Shown here in pieces: positions 51,361 to 62,200 of a stretch of 64,000 bases of DNA (position 1 is its first letter; every line of letters begins with the position of its first letter). The DNA is taken from NCBI GenBank assembly GCA_963771025.1, contig CAVYRL010000001.1, positions 310,001 through 374,000 on the forward strand, given 5' to 3'. Origin of the DNA: Miltoncostaea sp963771025 (GTDB lineage Bacteria > Actinomycetota > Thermoleophilia > Miltoncostaeales > Miltoncostaeaceae). The notes under the pieces are model-generated. The model was not told where the DNA came from and did no database searches. It was given only the letters and a program-made list of their open reading frames with translations. The position numbers and the translations under genes are program-made.

Positions 51361-52154
51361 TGACCACCATCGCGCCGATGACGGACGCGGCGGTCATGCC
51401 CGCCGCCGTCCCCGCGAACCTCTTCGTGATCCCCGCGTTCAACGAGGCCGACAACGTGCCGCGCCTGCTCGCCGACCTCGAGGCCCGCCCGGAGCTCTTC
51501 CCCCAGGGCAGCCGGCTGATCCTGGTGGACGACGGCTCGAGCGACGACACCGTCGCCGTGGCGCGCTCCTACTCGGGCCCGCTTCCCCTGGAGGTGCTCG
51601 AGCTGGGCGTCAACCAGGGTCCGGGCGGCGCATTCCGCGCCGGCTTCGCCTCCGCGCTCGCCGGCCACCCCGAGGACGCGCTGGTGGTGACGCTGGAGTC
51701 GGACACGACCAGCGACCTCGACGCGCTCGCCGAGATGCTGCAGCGGGCCAACGACGGCGCCGACCTGGTGCTGGCGTCGGTCCACAACGGCGGCCAGATG
51801 CTCAACGTCAGCGCCCTGCGCCGGTTCCTCAGTCGCGGCGCCGGCATGGTCGTGCGCCGGGCGCTCGACCTCGACGCGATGACCGTCTCATCGTTCTTCC
51901 GCGTCTACCGGGCCTCGATCCTCGACCGCGGTGTCGAGCGCTTCGGCGGCGACCTGATCACCGAGCGCGGGTTCGCGTGCAAGGCCGAGATCCTCGCGAA
52001 GCTGGTCGCCATCGGCGCCCGCGTGGAGGAGGTCACGATCGACCTCGACGCCTCGCTGCGCACCGGCGAGAGCAAGATGCGCCTCGTCCCGACCATGGCC
52101 GGATACGCGCGGCTGGTCGCCGCCCGCCGGCGCATCGCGAAGGCCGCTCGATGA
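51360..52154 (+). CDS. family 2 glycosyltransferase (DPM1-like)
   Basis: 264 residues. FVIPAFNEADNVPRLL, LVDDGSSDDT and LESDTTSDLDAL (acidic site), no membrane helices. Start overlaps the previous stop (TGATG) and its stop overlaps the next start (ATGA). Confidence 0.9.
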   Translation: MTTIAPMTDAAVMPAAVPANLFVIPAFNEADNVPRLLADLEARPELFPQGSRLILVDDGSSDDTVAVARSYSGPLPLEVLELGVNQGPGGAFRAGFASALAGHPEDALVVTLESDTTSDLDALAEMLQRANDGADLVLASVHNGGQMLNVSALRRFLSRGAGMVVRRALDLDAMTVSSFFRVYRASILDRGVERFGGDLITERGFACKAEILAKLVAIGARVEEVTIDLDASLRTGESKMRLVPTMAGYARLVAARRRIAKAAR

Positions 52155-53470
52155 CCGCCCCCAGCGTCGCCATCGTCGGGGGAGGGATCCTCGGTCTCAC
52201 CACCGCGTACCGGCTCGCGCGCGGCGGCGTGCAGGTGGCCGTCTACGAGGCCTCGGACGACCTGGGCGGCCTGGTCGGCACCTTCGACTTCGACGGCCAC
52301 CAGGTAGACCGCTTCTACCACGTCGTGCTGCCGACCGACGACCGCGTCATCGGCCTCGCCGAGGAGGTGGGCGTGCCCTCCCAGCTGCGCCTGCGCCCCG
52401 TGGGCGCCGGCTTCTACGACGAGGGCCGGCTGTTCTCGATGACCACGCCGCGCGAGTTCCTGACCTTCCCGATCCTGCGCATGCGCGACCGGCTGCGCCT
52501 CGGCGCCTTCGTCGCGTGGTGCCAGCGCCGCGGCAGCCTGAGCGACCTCGACACGGTGCCCCTGGTGCCGTGGCTCGAGGAGCGCTGCGGGCGTCGCACC
52601 GCCGAGCGCCTGTGGCGGCCCCTGCTGGACTCCAAGTTCGACGGCCGCTACGACGACCTGCCGGCCAGCTACATCTGGGCGCGCACCCGCCGCATGTCGG
52701 CCACGCGCGAGCGCGGCCGCGAGATCATGGGCTGGCTCCCCGGCGGTTACCCCACCCTGATCGAGGGCCTGCGGGCCCGCATCGAGCAGTACGGCGGCGA
52801 GGTCCACACCGGCACCCCGGTCGAGCGCATCACCGGCGACGCCCGCGGCGCCACGGGCCTGGTGGTGGACGGCGCGCACCGCGTCTTCGACGCCGTCGCC
52901 TGCACCCTGCTGCCGCCCCAGGCGGCGCGCCTGCTCGACCCCGAACTGCGCGAGCGCGCTCCCGAAGACCACTGCCGCTACCTGGGTGTGGTGTGCGTCG
53001 TGCTGCGGGTGGACGGGTCGGTCAGCCCCTACTACACGCTCAACGTCACCGACCGCAGCATCCCGCTGACCACGGTGGTCGAGACGACCCACGTCGTGGA
53101 CCCCGAGCACGTCGGCGGCACCCTCCTCTACGTCGCGCGCTACGTGAACGCCGACAACGCCGACCTCACGCGCGACGGCGACGTCCTCGCCGACGACTAC
53201 ATCGCGCACGCCACCACGATGCTCCCCGAGCTGGGACGCCGCCGCATTCTCGCGCGGTCGGTCCAGCGGGCGCGCGCGGTCGAGCCGGTGCACGTGATGG
53301 GCGGCGCGGCCAACATCCCCGAGATGTTCCCGGCGCCGGGCCTCGCCCTCGCGTCGTCGGTCCACGTGTACCCCGAGGTCGTCAACGGACAGGCCGTGAT
53401 CGGCGTGGCCGACCGCCTGGCCGAGGGCCTGCTGGCCCGCGTCCGGGCCCCCCAGGCGGTGGCGGCATGA
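52151..53470 (+). CDS. FAD-dependent oxidoreductase (amine-oxidase fold)
   Basis: 439 residues. AIVGGGILGLTTAYRLARGG and YEASDDLGGLVG nucleotide-binding motifs, VDRFYHVV, and a C-terminal FAD motif (AANIPEMFPAPGLALASS). Resembles the FAD protein at 8389 in fold. Acts probably on a lipid-linked or nucleotide sugar. Confidence 0.88.
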   Translation: MTAPSVAIVGGGILGLTTAYRLARGGVQVAVYEASDDLGGLVGTFDFDGHQVDRFYHVVLPTDDRVIGLAEEVGVPSQLRLRPVGAGFYDEGRLFSMTTPREFLTFPILRMRDRLRLGAFVAWCQRRGSLSDLDTVPLVPWLEERCGRRTAERLWRPLLDSKFDGRYDDLPASYIWARTRRMSATRERGREIMGWLPGGYPTLIEGLRARIEQYGGEVHTGTPVERITGDARGATGLVVDGAHRVFDAVACTLLPPQAARLLDPELRERAPEDHCRYLGVVCVVLRVDGSVSPYYTLNVTDRSIPLTTVVETTHVVDPEHVGGTLLYVARYVNADNADLTRDGDVLADDYIAHATTMLPELGRRRILARSVQRARAVEPVHVMGGAANIPEMFPAPGLALASSVHVYPEVVNGQAVIGVADRLAEGLLARVRAPQAVAA

Positions 53471-55257
53471 GCACCGTCCACGGCGCGGTCACATCCGCCC
53501 GGCGCTCGTCCGTGCGGGTCGCCATCAACGACCGCACGATGCTGATCGGCCTCGGGCTCCTCGTGGTGCTGCTCGCGGCGCTCACGTGGCAGACCTGGGG
53601 CGACCTGGGCAGCGACACGGGCTACGACGTCATCGCGTCGCAGCGCCTCGCAGACGGCGAGATCCCGTACCGCGACTTCCCCTACTTCTATGGTCCGCTG
53701 GCCCCCGCGCTCGGCGCGCTCGTCGTGCTGATCGGCGGGTCCGGCCTCACGCCGTTCATCGCGTTCGGCATGGTGCTCTCGGTCGCCATCGTCGGCGCCG
53801 TCTACGCGCTCGCGCGGGTCGTCGCGAGCCCGCTGAGCTCCGGCCTGGCCGCGGCGATCACCGCGACCATCGCCTTCGCGCCGACCAACTTCAGCTTCGT
53901 CCTCCCGCACACCCAGTCGGCCACGATCGGGTTGCTCGCCGCCGTGCTCTTCCTGCTCGGCGTCTCGCGCTTCGCGGCCGGTGGATCGCGCGGATGGCTC
54001 TGGTGCGCCGGCGTCTCGGCCGCGGCCGTCACCCTGGCGCGCCCCGAGTTCGCGATCGCCGTCTGGATCGCCGGCGGCCTGTGGCTGGGCCTGCGCCTGC
54101 GGTCGCGCTCGATCGGCCGCCGCGACGTCGTGGCGCTCGTCGCCCCCGCTGCGGCGATCCCGGTCGTGGTCTACGGCGCCCTGATGGCGGCCACGTCGCC
54201 CCACCAGCTCCTGTTCGAGAACCTGTATCCGGTCGATCAGATCAACGCCGGCGCCGGCGACGTCCTCAGCATCGCGGCGCCGATGACCGCCGGCAGCTTC
54301 GTCGAGCTCTTCGGCCGCCTCGCCCTCTACGCCCTCGCCGCCGGCGCCCTGCTGGTCGTCGCGGGCATGATCGAGCGCGGAGGCCGCGCCCGGTCCGTGG
54401 CCCTCGCCGGGCTGGCGGTCGTCGCCGCCGGCGCGCTCGCCGCTCTGGCGGTGCGCCCCGAGCTCGTCCGTCACGGCCTCCAGTTCGCCTACGGGTGGAT
54501 CCCCGCCGGGGCCGCCGTCGCGGTCGCCGTCCTGCTCTGGCGTCGCCACCGTGGAGCGGGGGAGTGGAGCCCGGCCGCCCAGGCCGAGTTGCTGCTCGCC
54601 GCATTCCTCGTGATCATCGCGGCCCGCACCTACGCGGCGTTCTTCGCCAACGCGACGGTGCCTCAGCAGGCGGCGTACGCCATCCCGCTTGCCGCCGTCT
54701 TTCTTGCCTGGCTTCACGACAGGGAGCTCGGCGTGTCCCCGTCCGCGCGTCGCATCGGCGCGGGCTGGCTCGCCTTCCTCGCCCTCGCGGGCGCCGTCCT
54801 GGTGGTCGCCGACGCGCGTGACCGTTCGGTTCACGTCTCGGGCCCCGGAGGCACCCTGTCCGAGCGTCCGGGGCCGGCCGCGTCATACCAGGCGGCCCTG
54901 GACACCATTCTCCGCGAGACCGCGCCGGGCGATCCGGTGCTTCTCGCCCCCCAGCTCACCTCGCTCTACACCCTCTCCGGCCGCACCGACCCCCTCCCGC
55001 AGATATCTCTGCTGCCGGGCTCGCTGCCGGACGCGCAGGCTGAGCACGAGGCGATCCGTCGGCTCGACGAGTCCGGTGTCAACCTCGCCGTGATCAACAC
55101 CCGACCCCTGACCGAGTACGGCCAGGGGGCCTTCGGGGACACCTACTACCGCTCGATCCAGGACTGGCTCGACCGCGATTTCCGTCGTGTCGCGTCATTC
55201 GGAAACGACGGCGAGACCACGGTCGCGCTGGATGTCTGGCAAAGGAGAACCTCATGA
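53467..55257 (+). CDS. polytopic membrane protein, GT-C glycosyltransferase-like
   Basis: 596 residues, about eleven membrane helices. The first loop GYDVIASQRLADGEIPYRDF with FYGPLAP resembles the first extracytoplasmic loop of PMT/ArnT-type GT-C enzymes (acidic catalytic residue). The C-terminal about 140 residues are soluble (ETAPGDPVLLAPQLTSLYT), outside the membrane. Coupled upstream and downstream. Confidence 0.82.
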   Translation: MSTVHGAVTSARRSSVRVAINDRTMLIGLGLLVVLLAALTWQTWGDLGSDTGYDVIASQRLADGEIPYRDFPYFYGPLAPALGALVVLIGGSGLTPFIAFGMVLSVAIVGAVYALARVVASPLSSGLAAAITATIAFAPTNFSFVLPHTQSATIGLLAAVLFLLGVSRFAAGGSRGWLWCAGVSAAAVTLARPEFAIAVWIAGGLWLGLRLRSRSIGRRDVVALVAPAAAIPVVVYGALMAATSPHQLLFENLYPVDQINAGAGDVLSIAAPMTAGSFVELFGRLALYALAAGALLVVAGMIERGGRARSVALAGLAVVAAGALAALAVRPELVRHGLQFAYGWIPAGAAVAVAVLLWRRHRGAGEWSPAAQAELLLAAFLVIIAARTYAAFFANATVPQQAAYAIPLAAVFLAWLHDRELGVSPSARRIGAGWLAFLALAGAVLVVADARDRSVHVSGPGGTLSERPGPAASYQAALDTILRETAPGDPVLLAPQLTSLYTLSGRTDPLPQISLLPGSLPDAQAEHEAIRRLDESGVNLAVINTRPLTEYGQGAFGDTYYRSIQDWLDRDFRRVASFGNDGETTVALDVWQRRTS

Positions 55258-56246
55258 ACAAGGTCGGAGTCACCGGCGCGGCAGGCTTCATCGGATCCCA
55301 CCTGTGCGATCGCCTCCTCTCGGAGGACATCGAGGTGGTCGCGGTGGACGACCTGTCCATGGGGACGCTCGAGAACATCGAGTCGTGCCTTCCCAATCCG
55401 GCGTTCCGCTTCGTACAGATGGACTGCACCCAGCGCCGCGAGCTGCGCGCCGCCTTCCGCGGGTGCGACACGATCGTGCATCTCGCCGCGCAGAAGATCC
55501 CGCGCTACGGCGGCGCCCTGATGACGCTCGAGTCGAACGTGGCCGGCGTCAACTCGGCGGCCGAGGTGGCGCTGTCCATGGACGCCGTACTCGTCATGGC
55601 CTCCACCAGCGACGTCTACGGCAACGCCCCGCTGCCCTTCCGCGAGGACGGGCCGCTCATGCTCGGCGCGCCGACCAGCCGCCGTTGGGCCTACGCCGTC
55701 TCGAAGCTCTACGACGAGCACATGCTGATGGCGATGGCCGAGGAGCACGAACTGCAGCACACGATCCTGCGCTTCTTCGGCTCCTACGGCCCGCGTAACC
55801 ACCCGAGCTGGTGGGGCGGTCCGCAGTCGGCGTTCATCGAGCGCCTGCTGGACGGCGAGCTGATCGACATCCACGGCGACGGCCTGCAGACGCGTACCTT
55901 CACGTTCGTCACCGACACCGTGGACGGCATCTACCGCGCGATGGGCACTCCCGAGGCGCGCGGGGAGATCATCAACATCGGCGGAACCACGCCGTGCACG
56001 ATCCTCGAGCTGGCCGAGTCGGTCCACGCGGCCCTCGACATCGCACCGCCGCTGCGAGCGAGCTTCATGCCGTACACGGCGCTCCCCGGCAACTACGAGG
56101 ACGTCCGGCACCGTGTGCCCGACGTGAGCAAGGCGCGCGAGCTCCTCGGCTTCGAGGCGTCCGTCCCCCTCGCGGACGGACTGCGCATGACCGTCGAGTG
56201 GCACCGCGCCCGTCGCGCGGCGCTCCCCCAGGAGGCAATGGCGTGA
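55254..56246 (+). CDS. NAD-dependent epimerase/dehydratase
   Basis: 330 residues, extended SDR. TGAAGFIGSHLCDRL (NAD motif), YAVSKLYDEH (Tyr-x3-Lys), STSDVYGN. Closest in outline to UDP-glucose 4-epimerase or UDP-glucuronate decarboxylase. Stop overlaps the giant gene start (GTGA). Confidence 0.92.
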   Translation: MNKVGVTGAAGFIGSHLCDRLLSEDIEVVAVDDLSMGTLENIESCLPNPAFRFVQMDCTQRRELRAAFRGCDTIVHLAAQKIPRYGGALMTLESNVAGVNSAAEVALSMDAVLVMASTSDVYGNAPLPFREDGPLMLGAPTSRRWAYAVSKLYDEHMLMAMAEEHELQHTILRFFGSYGPRNHPSWWGGPQSAFIERLLDGELIDIHGDGLQTRTFTFVTDTVDGIYRAMGTPEARGEIINIGGTTPCTILELAESVHAALDIAPPLRASFMPYTALPGNYEDVRHRVPDVSKARELLGFEASVPLADGLRMTVEWHRARRAALPQEAMA

Positions 56247-59200
56247 TCCGGAAGCTCGTTCCCCTGGCCCTCGTCCTGGCGCTGCTCGCAGCGTTCGGGA
56301 TCCAGGGCGCCCTCGCTGCGCCGGCCGGCGCCCCCACCGGGGTCACCGGCATCGCGCTCAGCGGGTCGGCCCAGATCGCGTGGCAGCCCGTCTCGGGCGC
56401 CGACAATTACGTCGTGCTGCGCGGCACCTCGTCAACCAACATCACGACGACGGTGACCCCCGCGGGCGGCACCACGGGGACGAGCTTCACGAACACCGGC
56501 CTCACCAACACCACCACCTACTACTACGTCGTCAGGGCCGTCGGCGCGGGCGTGACGAGCCCCGACTCCACCATCGCGCAGATCACGCCCCGTGCGTCCA
56601 GCTGCTCGGGCTCCAACGGGATCGTCACCGAGAACTGCTTTCCCGGCACGACCGGCTGGAAGGCGACCAACGTGGACGACGCCATCGACGGCATCGAGGG
56701 CTACGCCACCGCCAGCAGCATCACCGCCGGCGACTCGGTCGGCATCAAGGTCAACTCCGCCGCAGGTGTGTCGTACCGGATGGAGATCTACCGCAGCGGC
56801 TCCTACGGCGGCAGCCAGGGCCGCCTCATCTCGACGATCCCGAACCTCACCGCCGTCGCGCAGCCCGCCTGCGACTCGCAGAGCAACACCGGCCTGCTCG
56901 ACTGCTCGAACTGGTCAACGTCGGCGACCCTGACGACCACGTCCTCGTGGAAGACGGGCGTCTACCTCATCCGGCTCGTGCGCTCCAACGGCACCGACTA
57001 CCACGTCCTCATCACGGTCCGCAACGACACGGCGAACGCCGACGTCCTCTACGTGGTGCCCGACACCACCTATCAGGCCTACAACAACTACGGCGGCAAG
57101 TCGCTCTACTCCTGGAGCTCCAACGGGGCCAACACCCTCTCGGGCGCCGACCGGGCCGTGAAGGTCTCGTACGACCGCCCCTACAACCAGGTTCGGACCC
57201 AGGAGCACGACTGGTACGTGCAGAGCGACCTGCGCATGGTGAGCTGGATCGAGTCCCAGGGCTACAACGTGGGTTACATCACGGCCACCGACCTCGACCG
57301 CGACCCCTCGCTGCTCAGCGGCCGCGCGGCCGTGATCCTCGGCGGACACGACGAGTACTACTCGACCACCATGCGCAACGCCCTGACGGCCGCGCGCAAC
57401 TCCGGCACGTCCCTCTTCTTCAGCGGTGCCAACTCGGTCTACTGGCAGATCCGCTTCGAGGCCAGCCCGACCTCCGGCGCCACGCGCCGGGTCCAGGTCG
57501 CCTACAAGACCATCGAATCCGGTCCGAGCGACCCGCTCGGCCCCACCAGCACCTGGCGTGACCCGAACGGCGCCAACCAGCCCGAGAACGGTCTCGTGGG
57601 GATCATGTACCTCGGCGATTCCGACTTCACGTCGTTCCCGCTGCGGGTGAGCGCGGCGGAGGGCCAGGACCCCCTCTGGCGCCACACGGATCTGTCCGAC
57701 CTCGCGGCCGGCACCTCCCAGAACGTGGGCACCGGCCTCGTCGGCTGGGAGTGGGACGGGCGCGTCAACAACGGCAGCCAGCCCGCCGGCCTGACCGTTC
57801 TGGCCTCGAGCCCGGTCACGGGCAATCTGTCCCAGGGCAACGGCGCGAGCACCTCCCCCGGCTCGACCGTGGTCAACGTCACCAAGTACACGGCGGCGAG
57901 CGGAGCGCTCGTCTTCGCCACCGGCACCAACTACTGGAACCGCGGCCTGGACCGCAACGGTAACGGCGACGGAGAGCCGAACCTCAACATCCAGCAGGCG
58001 ACCACCAACGTCCTGTCGGACATGGGTGTCCTGCCGGCCTCCCCGGACCCCGAGATCGTGCTCGACGCCAACTCCCCGCCGCGCGTGATCCTCACGTCGC
58101 CCGGGGACGCCTCGACCGGGGTGGACGTGGACGCATCGCCCGTGGCGGTCTTCTCGCGGACGATGAACGCCGCCACGATCACCTCCTCGACGGTCAGCCT
58201 CCGCACCCAGGCCGGCGCCGTCGTCCCGTCCACGATCACCTACAACGCCGCGACGCGGCGCGTGACCATCGATCCGACGGCCTCGCTCGCGCTCCAGACG
58301 ACCTACGTGGCCCGGATCACGACGGGCGCGCAGGCGACCGACGGCACGCCCCTCACGGCCCAGGCGCAGTGGACCTTCACGACCGCCGATCCGCCGCCGC
58401 CCCCGACGGTCACGACGACCTTCCCGGCGGGCAACGCGACCGGCGTGAACCCGTCCGCGGCCGTCACCGCGACCTTCTCCCGCGCCATGGCCCCTGCCAC
58501 GATCACCGCCTCGAGCTTCCGGCTGACGGGTCCGGGCGGCGGCGCCGTCGCGGCCACCGTCTCCTACGACGCGACCGCCCAGCGCGCCACGCTCACCCCG
58601 ACCTCACCGCTCGCGCTCAACACGGCCTACACGGCGAGCCTGACGACCGCGGTCACCGCGGCCGACGGCACCGCCCTGGCCGCGGGCGTGTCGTTCGGCT
58701 TCAGCACCTGGGCCCAGCCCCCGCCGGCGCCCACCGTGACCCAGACCACACCGGCCGCCGACGCGACCGGCGTCGAGGTCGCCAGCGCCATCTCCGCGAC
58801 CTTCTCGCGGGATATGGACGCCTCGACGATCACGACTCAGACCGTGTCCCTCTCGGGTCCGGGCGGGCAGGACGTTCCGGCTACCGTGACCTACGACGCC
58901 GCCACCCGTCGCGCGATCCTCACCCCGACCGCCCCGCTGGCGGTGAGCACGGCCTACACGGCCGCCTTCGGCACCGGCATCCGGGCCGCCGACGGGATCG
59001 CCCTCGCGAGCGCCGTGACCGCCGGGTTCACCACGTCCGCCTCGCCCTGCCCCTGCCAGCTCTTCCCCGACGCGGTCGTCCCCGACCTGGCGAGCAACCC
59101 GGTGCAGGACGGCCGGGGCGGCGCCGGCCCGTTCTCCTACGAGCTGGGCGTCAAGATCACCGTGACGACCTCGGCCGAGATCCGCGCCGTGCGCTTCTAC

Positions 59201-62200
59201 AAGAGTCCCGGTGAGACCGGCACTCACGTCGGCCGCATCTGGACCTCCGGCGGCACCCAGCGCACCACGGTCACCTTCGCCAACGAGAGCGCCTCCGGCT
59301 GGCAGACCCAGCAGCTCGCCAGCCCGCTACCGATCACGGCCGGCCAGACCTACGTCGTCTCCGTCAACCGCAACGACTTCTACCCGCTCACCACGAGCGG
59401 CCTCACGAACCAGATCGTCGCCGGTCCGATCCGCAGCGTGGTCGGGGCCAACGGCGTGTACGGCAACTCGTCGGGCACCTTCCCGACCAACTCCTGGAAC
59501 GACAGCAACTACTTCACCGACGTCGTGGTCGGCGGCGACGACGCGCCCCCGCCCACCACCCCGCCCACGGTCACCGACACGACCCCCGCCGCCGGTGCCA
59601 CCGACGTGGCATCCGAGGTGTCGCCCACGGCGACCTTCTCGCGGGCCATGGACCCGGCGACCGTCAACGGGACCTCGGTCACGCTCCGCCCGCAGGCGGG
59701 CGGCTCGCCGGTGAGCGCCACCGTCACCTACGACGCCGGCACCAACCAGGTCACGATCGACCCGACGGCCGACCTCAACGCGAGCACGGTCTACACCGCC
59801 CAGATCTCCACGGCGGCGACATCGGCCAACGGCATCGCGCTGGCCTCCCCGGCCACGTGGAACTTCACCACCTCCGCGGGCCCCGCCCCGGGCGCGGTCG
59901 TCCAGCTCTTCCCGGACACCGCCGTGCCGTCCTCGCTCGCCAACCCCGTGCAGGACGGGCGCTCCGGCGCCGGTCCCTTCTCGTACGAGATGGGGGTCAA
60001 GGTCGCCGCGACCGTCGCCGCGGAGGTTCGCGCGGTGCGCTTCTACAAGAGCCCCGGTGAGACCGGCACGCACGTCGGACGCATCTGGACGTCGGGCGGC
60101 ACGTCGCTCGGAACCGTGACGTTCACCAACGAGACCGCCTCCGGCTGGCAGACCCAGCAGCTGGCGAGCCCCGTGGCGATCACCGCAGGCCAGACCTACG
60201 TGGTCTCGGTCAACCGCAACGACTTCTACGCGGTCACCACCGGCGGCCTCGCCTCGCAGATCACAGCAGGGCCCGTGCGGTCCGTCGTCGGCTCGAACGG
60301 CGTCTACGGAAACACGGCGGGCACCTTCCCGACCGCATCCTGGAACAACAGCAACTACTTCACGGACCTCCAGGTGGCCGCGACCGAGATCCAGGCCAAC
60401 ACGCCCCCGACCGTGAGTGTCACGACTCCCGCAAACAACGCGGTCAACGTCGCCACCGACGTCTCGCCGTCCGCGACCTTCTCGCGGCCGATGGACGCCG
60501 GCACCCTGACCTCCGCCACGGCCACCGTGCGCCCTGAGGGCGGGTCGCCCGTGGCCGCGACGGTCACCTACGACTCCAACACCAACCGGGTCACGATCGA
60601 CCCCACGACCGACCTCACGCCGAACCTCGACTACTCGGTCCGGATCACGACTGACGCCTCCTCGGCGGACGGCGTCGCGCTGGCGTCGCCGGTGATCTGG
60701 AGCTTCACCACCTCGGCAGCCTCCGCCGCCAGCGCCAGCCAGCTGTACCCGGACACCACGACCCCCGCCGCGGCCGCCAACTCCGTGCAGGACGGCCGCA
60801 CCGGCACCGGCCCGTTCACCTACGAGACCGGCGTCAAGGTGCAGGCGACGCTCGGCGCCGAGATCCGCGCGGTGCGCTTCTACAAGAGCCCCGGAGAGAC
60901 CGGCACCCACGTCGGCCGCATCTGGAGCGAGGGCGGCACCCAACTCGCCCAGGTCACCTTCACCGGCGAGACCACCTCTGGCTGGCAGACCGAGCAGCTG
61001 GCCACGCCGCTGGCGATCACGGCCGGCGACACCTACGTCATCTCCGTCAACAGCAACGACTTCTACCCGGTCACCCCCGCGGGTCTCGCAACGCAGATCA
61101 CCGCGGGCCCGGTTCGCACGATCGTCGGCACCAACGGTGTCTTCGGCGACTCCGCCGGCACCTTCCCGACCACCTCATGGAACAACAGCAGCTACCTGGT
61201 CAACCTCGTGGTCGCACCGACCGAGGTGCCGCCTCCCGCGAGCGCCCCGACGGTGACCGGCACGACCCCGGCCGACGACGCCGGCAACGTCGCGGTGGGC
61301 GCCTCGCCCACGGCAACGTTCTCGCGCGCCATGGACCCGGCGACCCTCACCAACGCGACGGTCACGATCCGTCCGGACGGCGGATCGCCGCTGGCCGCCA
61401 CCGTGACCTACGACCCCAACACGGACAACCTCACGATCGACCCGACGGCCGACCTGAGCCCGGGCCAGGGATACACGGCCCAGATCTCGACCGCCGCGAA
61501 GTCGGCGGACGGCGTCGCGCTCGCCGACCCCGTCAACTGGAGCTTCACGACCGAGTCGGCGGTCACCACCTTCCAACTCTTCCCGAACACGGCGACACCG
61601 CAGGCCGACGGCAACCCTGTGGCGGACGGCCGCACCGGGACGGGTCCCTTCACCTACGAGATGGGTGTGAAGGTCACGGCCACGGCGCCCACGCAGATCC
61701 GCGCAATCCGCTTCTTCAAGAGCTCCGGCGAGACCGGCACGCACGTCGGCCGCGTCTGGAGCTCGGGGGGCACGCAGCTCGCCGAGGTGACGTTCGTCGG
61801 CGAGGGCTCGAGCGGCTGGCAGACCGCGCAGCTGGCGAGCCCTCTGGCCCTGACCACCGGCGACACCTACGTCATCTCCGTCAACCGCAACGACTTCTAC
61901 CCGCTCACGACGGGGGGCCTGGCCTCCCAGATCGTCGCCGGCCCGGTCAGCACCGTCGTGGGCGGCAACGGCGTCTTCTCGGACTCCGCGGGCTCCTTCC
62001 CGACCGCCTCCTACGCCGACAGCGACTACCTCGTGGATCTGGTCGTCGCCGAGCCGACGGCCACTCCGCCGCCGCCGGTGCCGACGGTCGGCACGACCAC
62101 TCCCGCCGACAACGCGACCGGCGTGGCGCCCGACGTGTCGCCCACGGCCACCTTCTCCGCGGCCATGGATCCCGCGACCCTCACCGGCGCCTCGGTCACC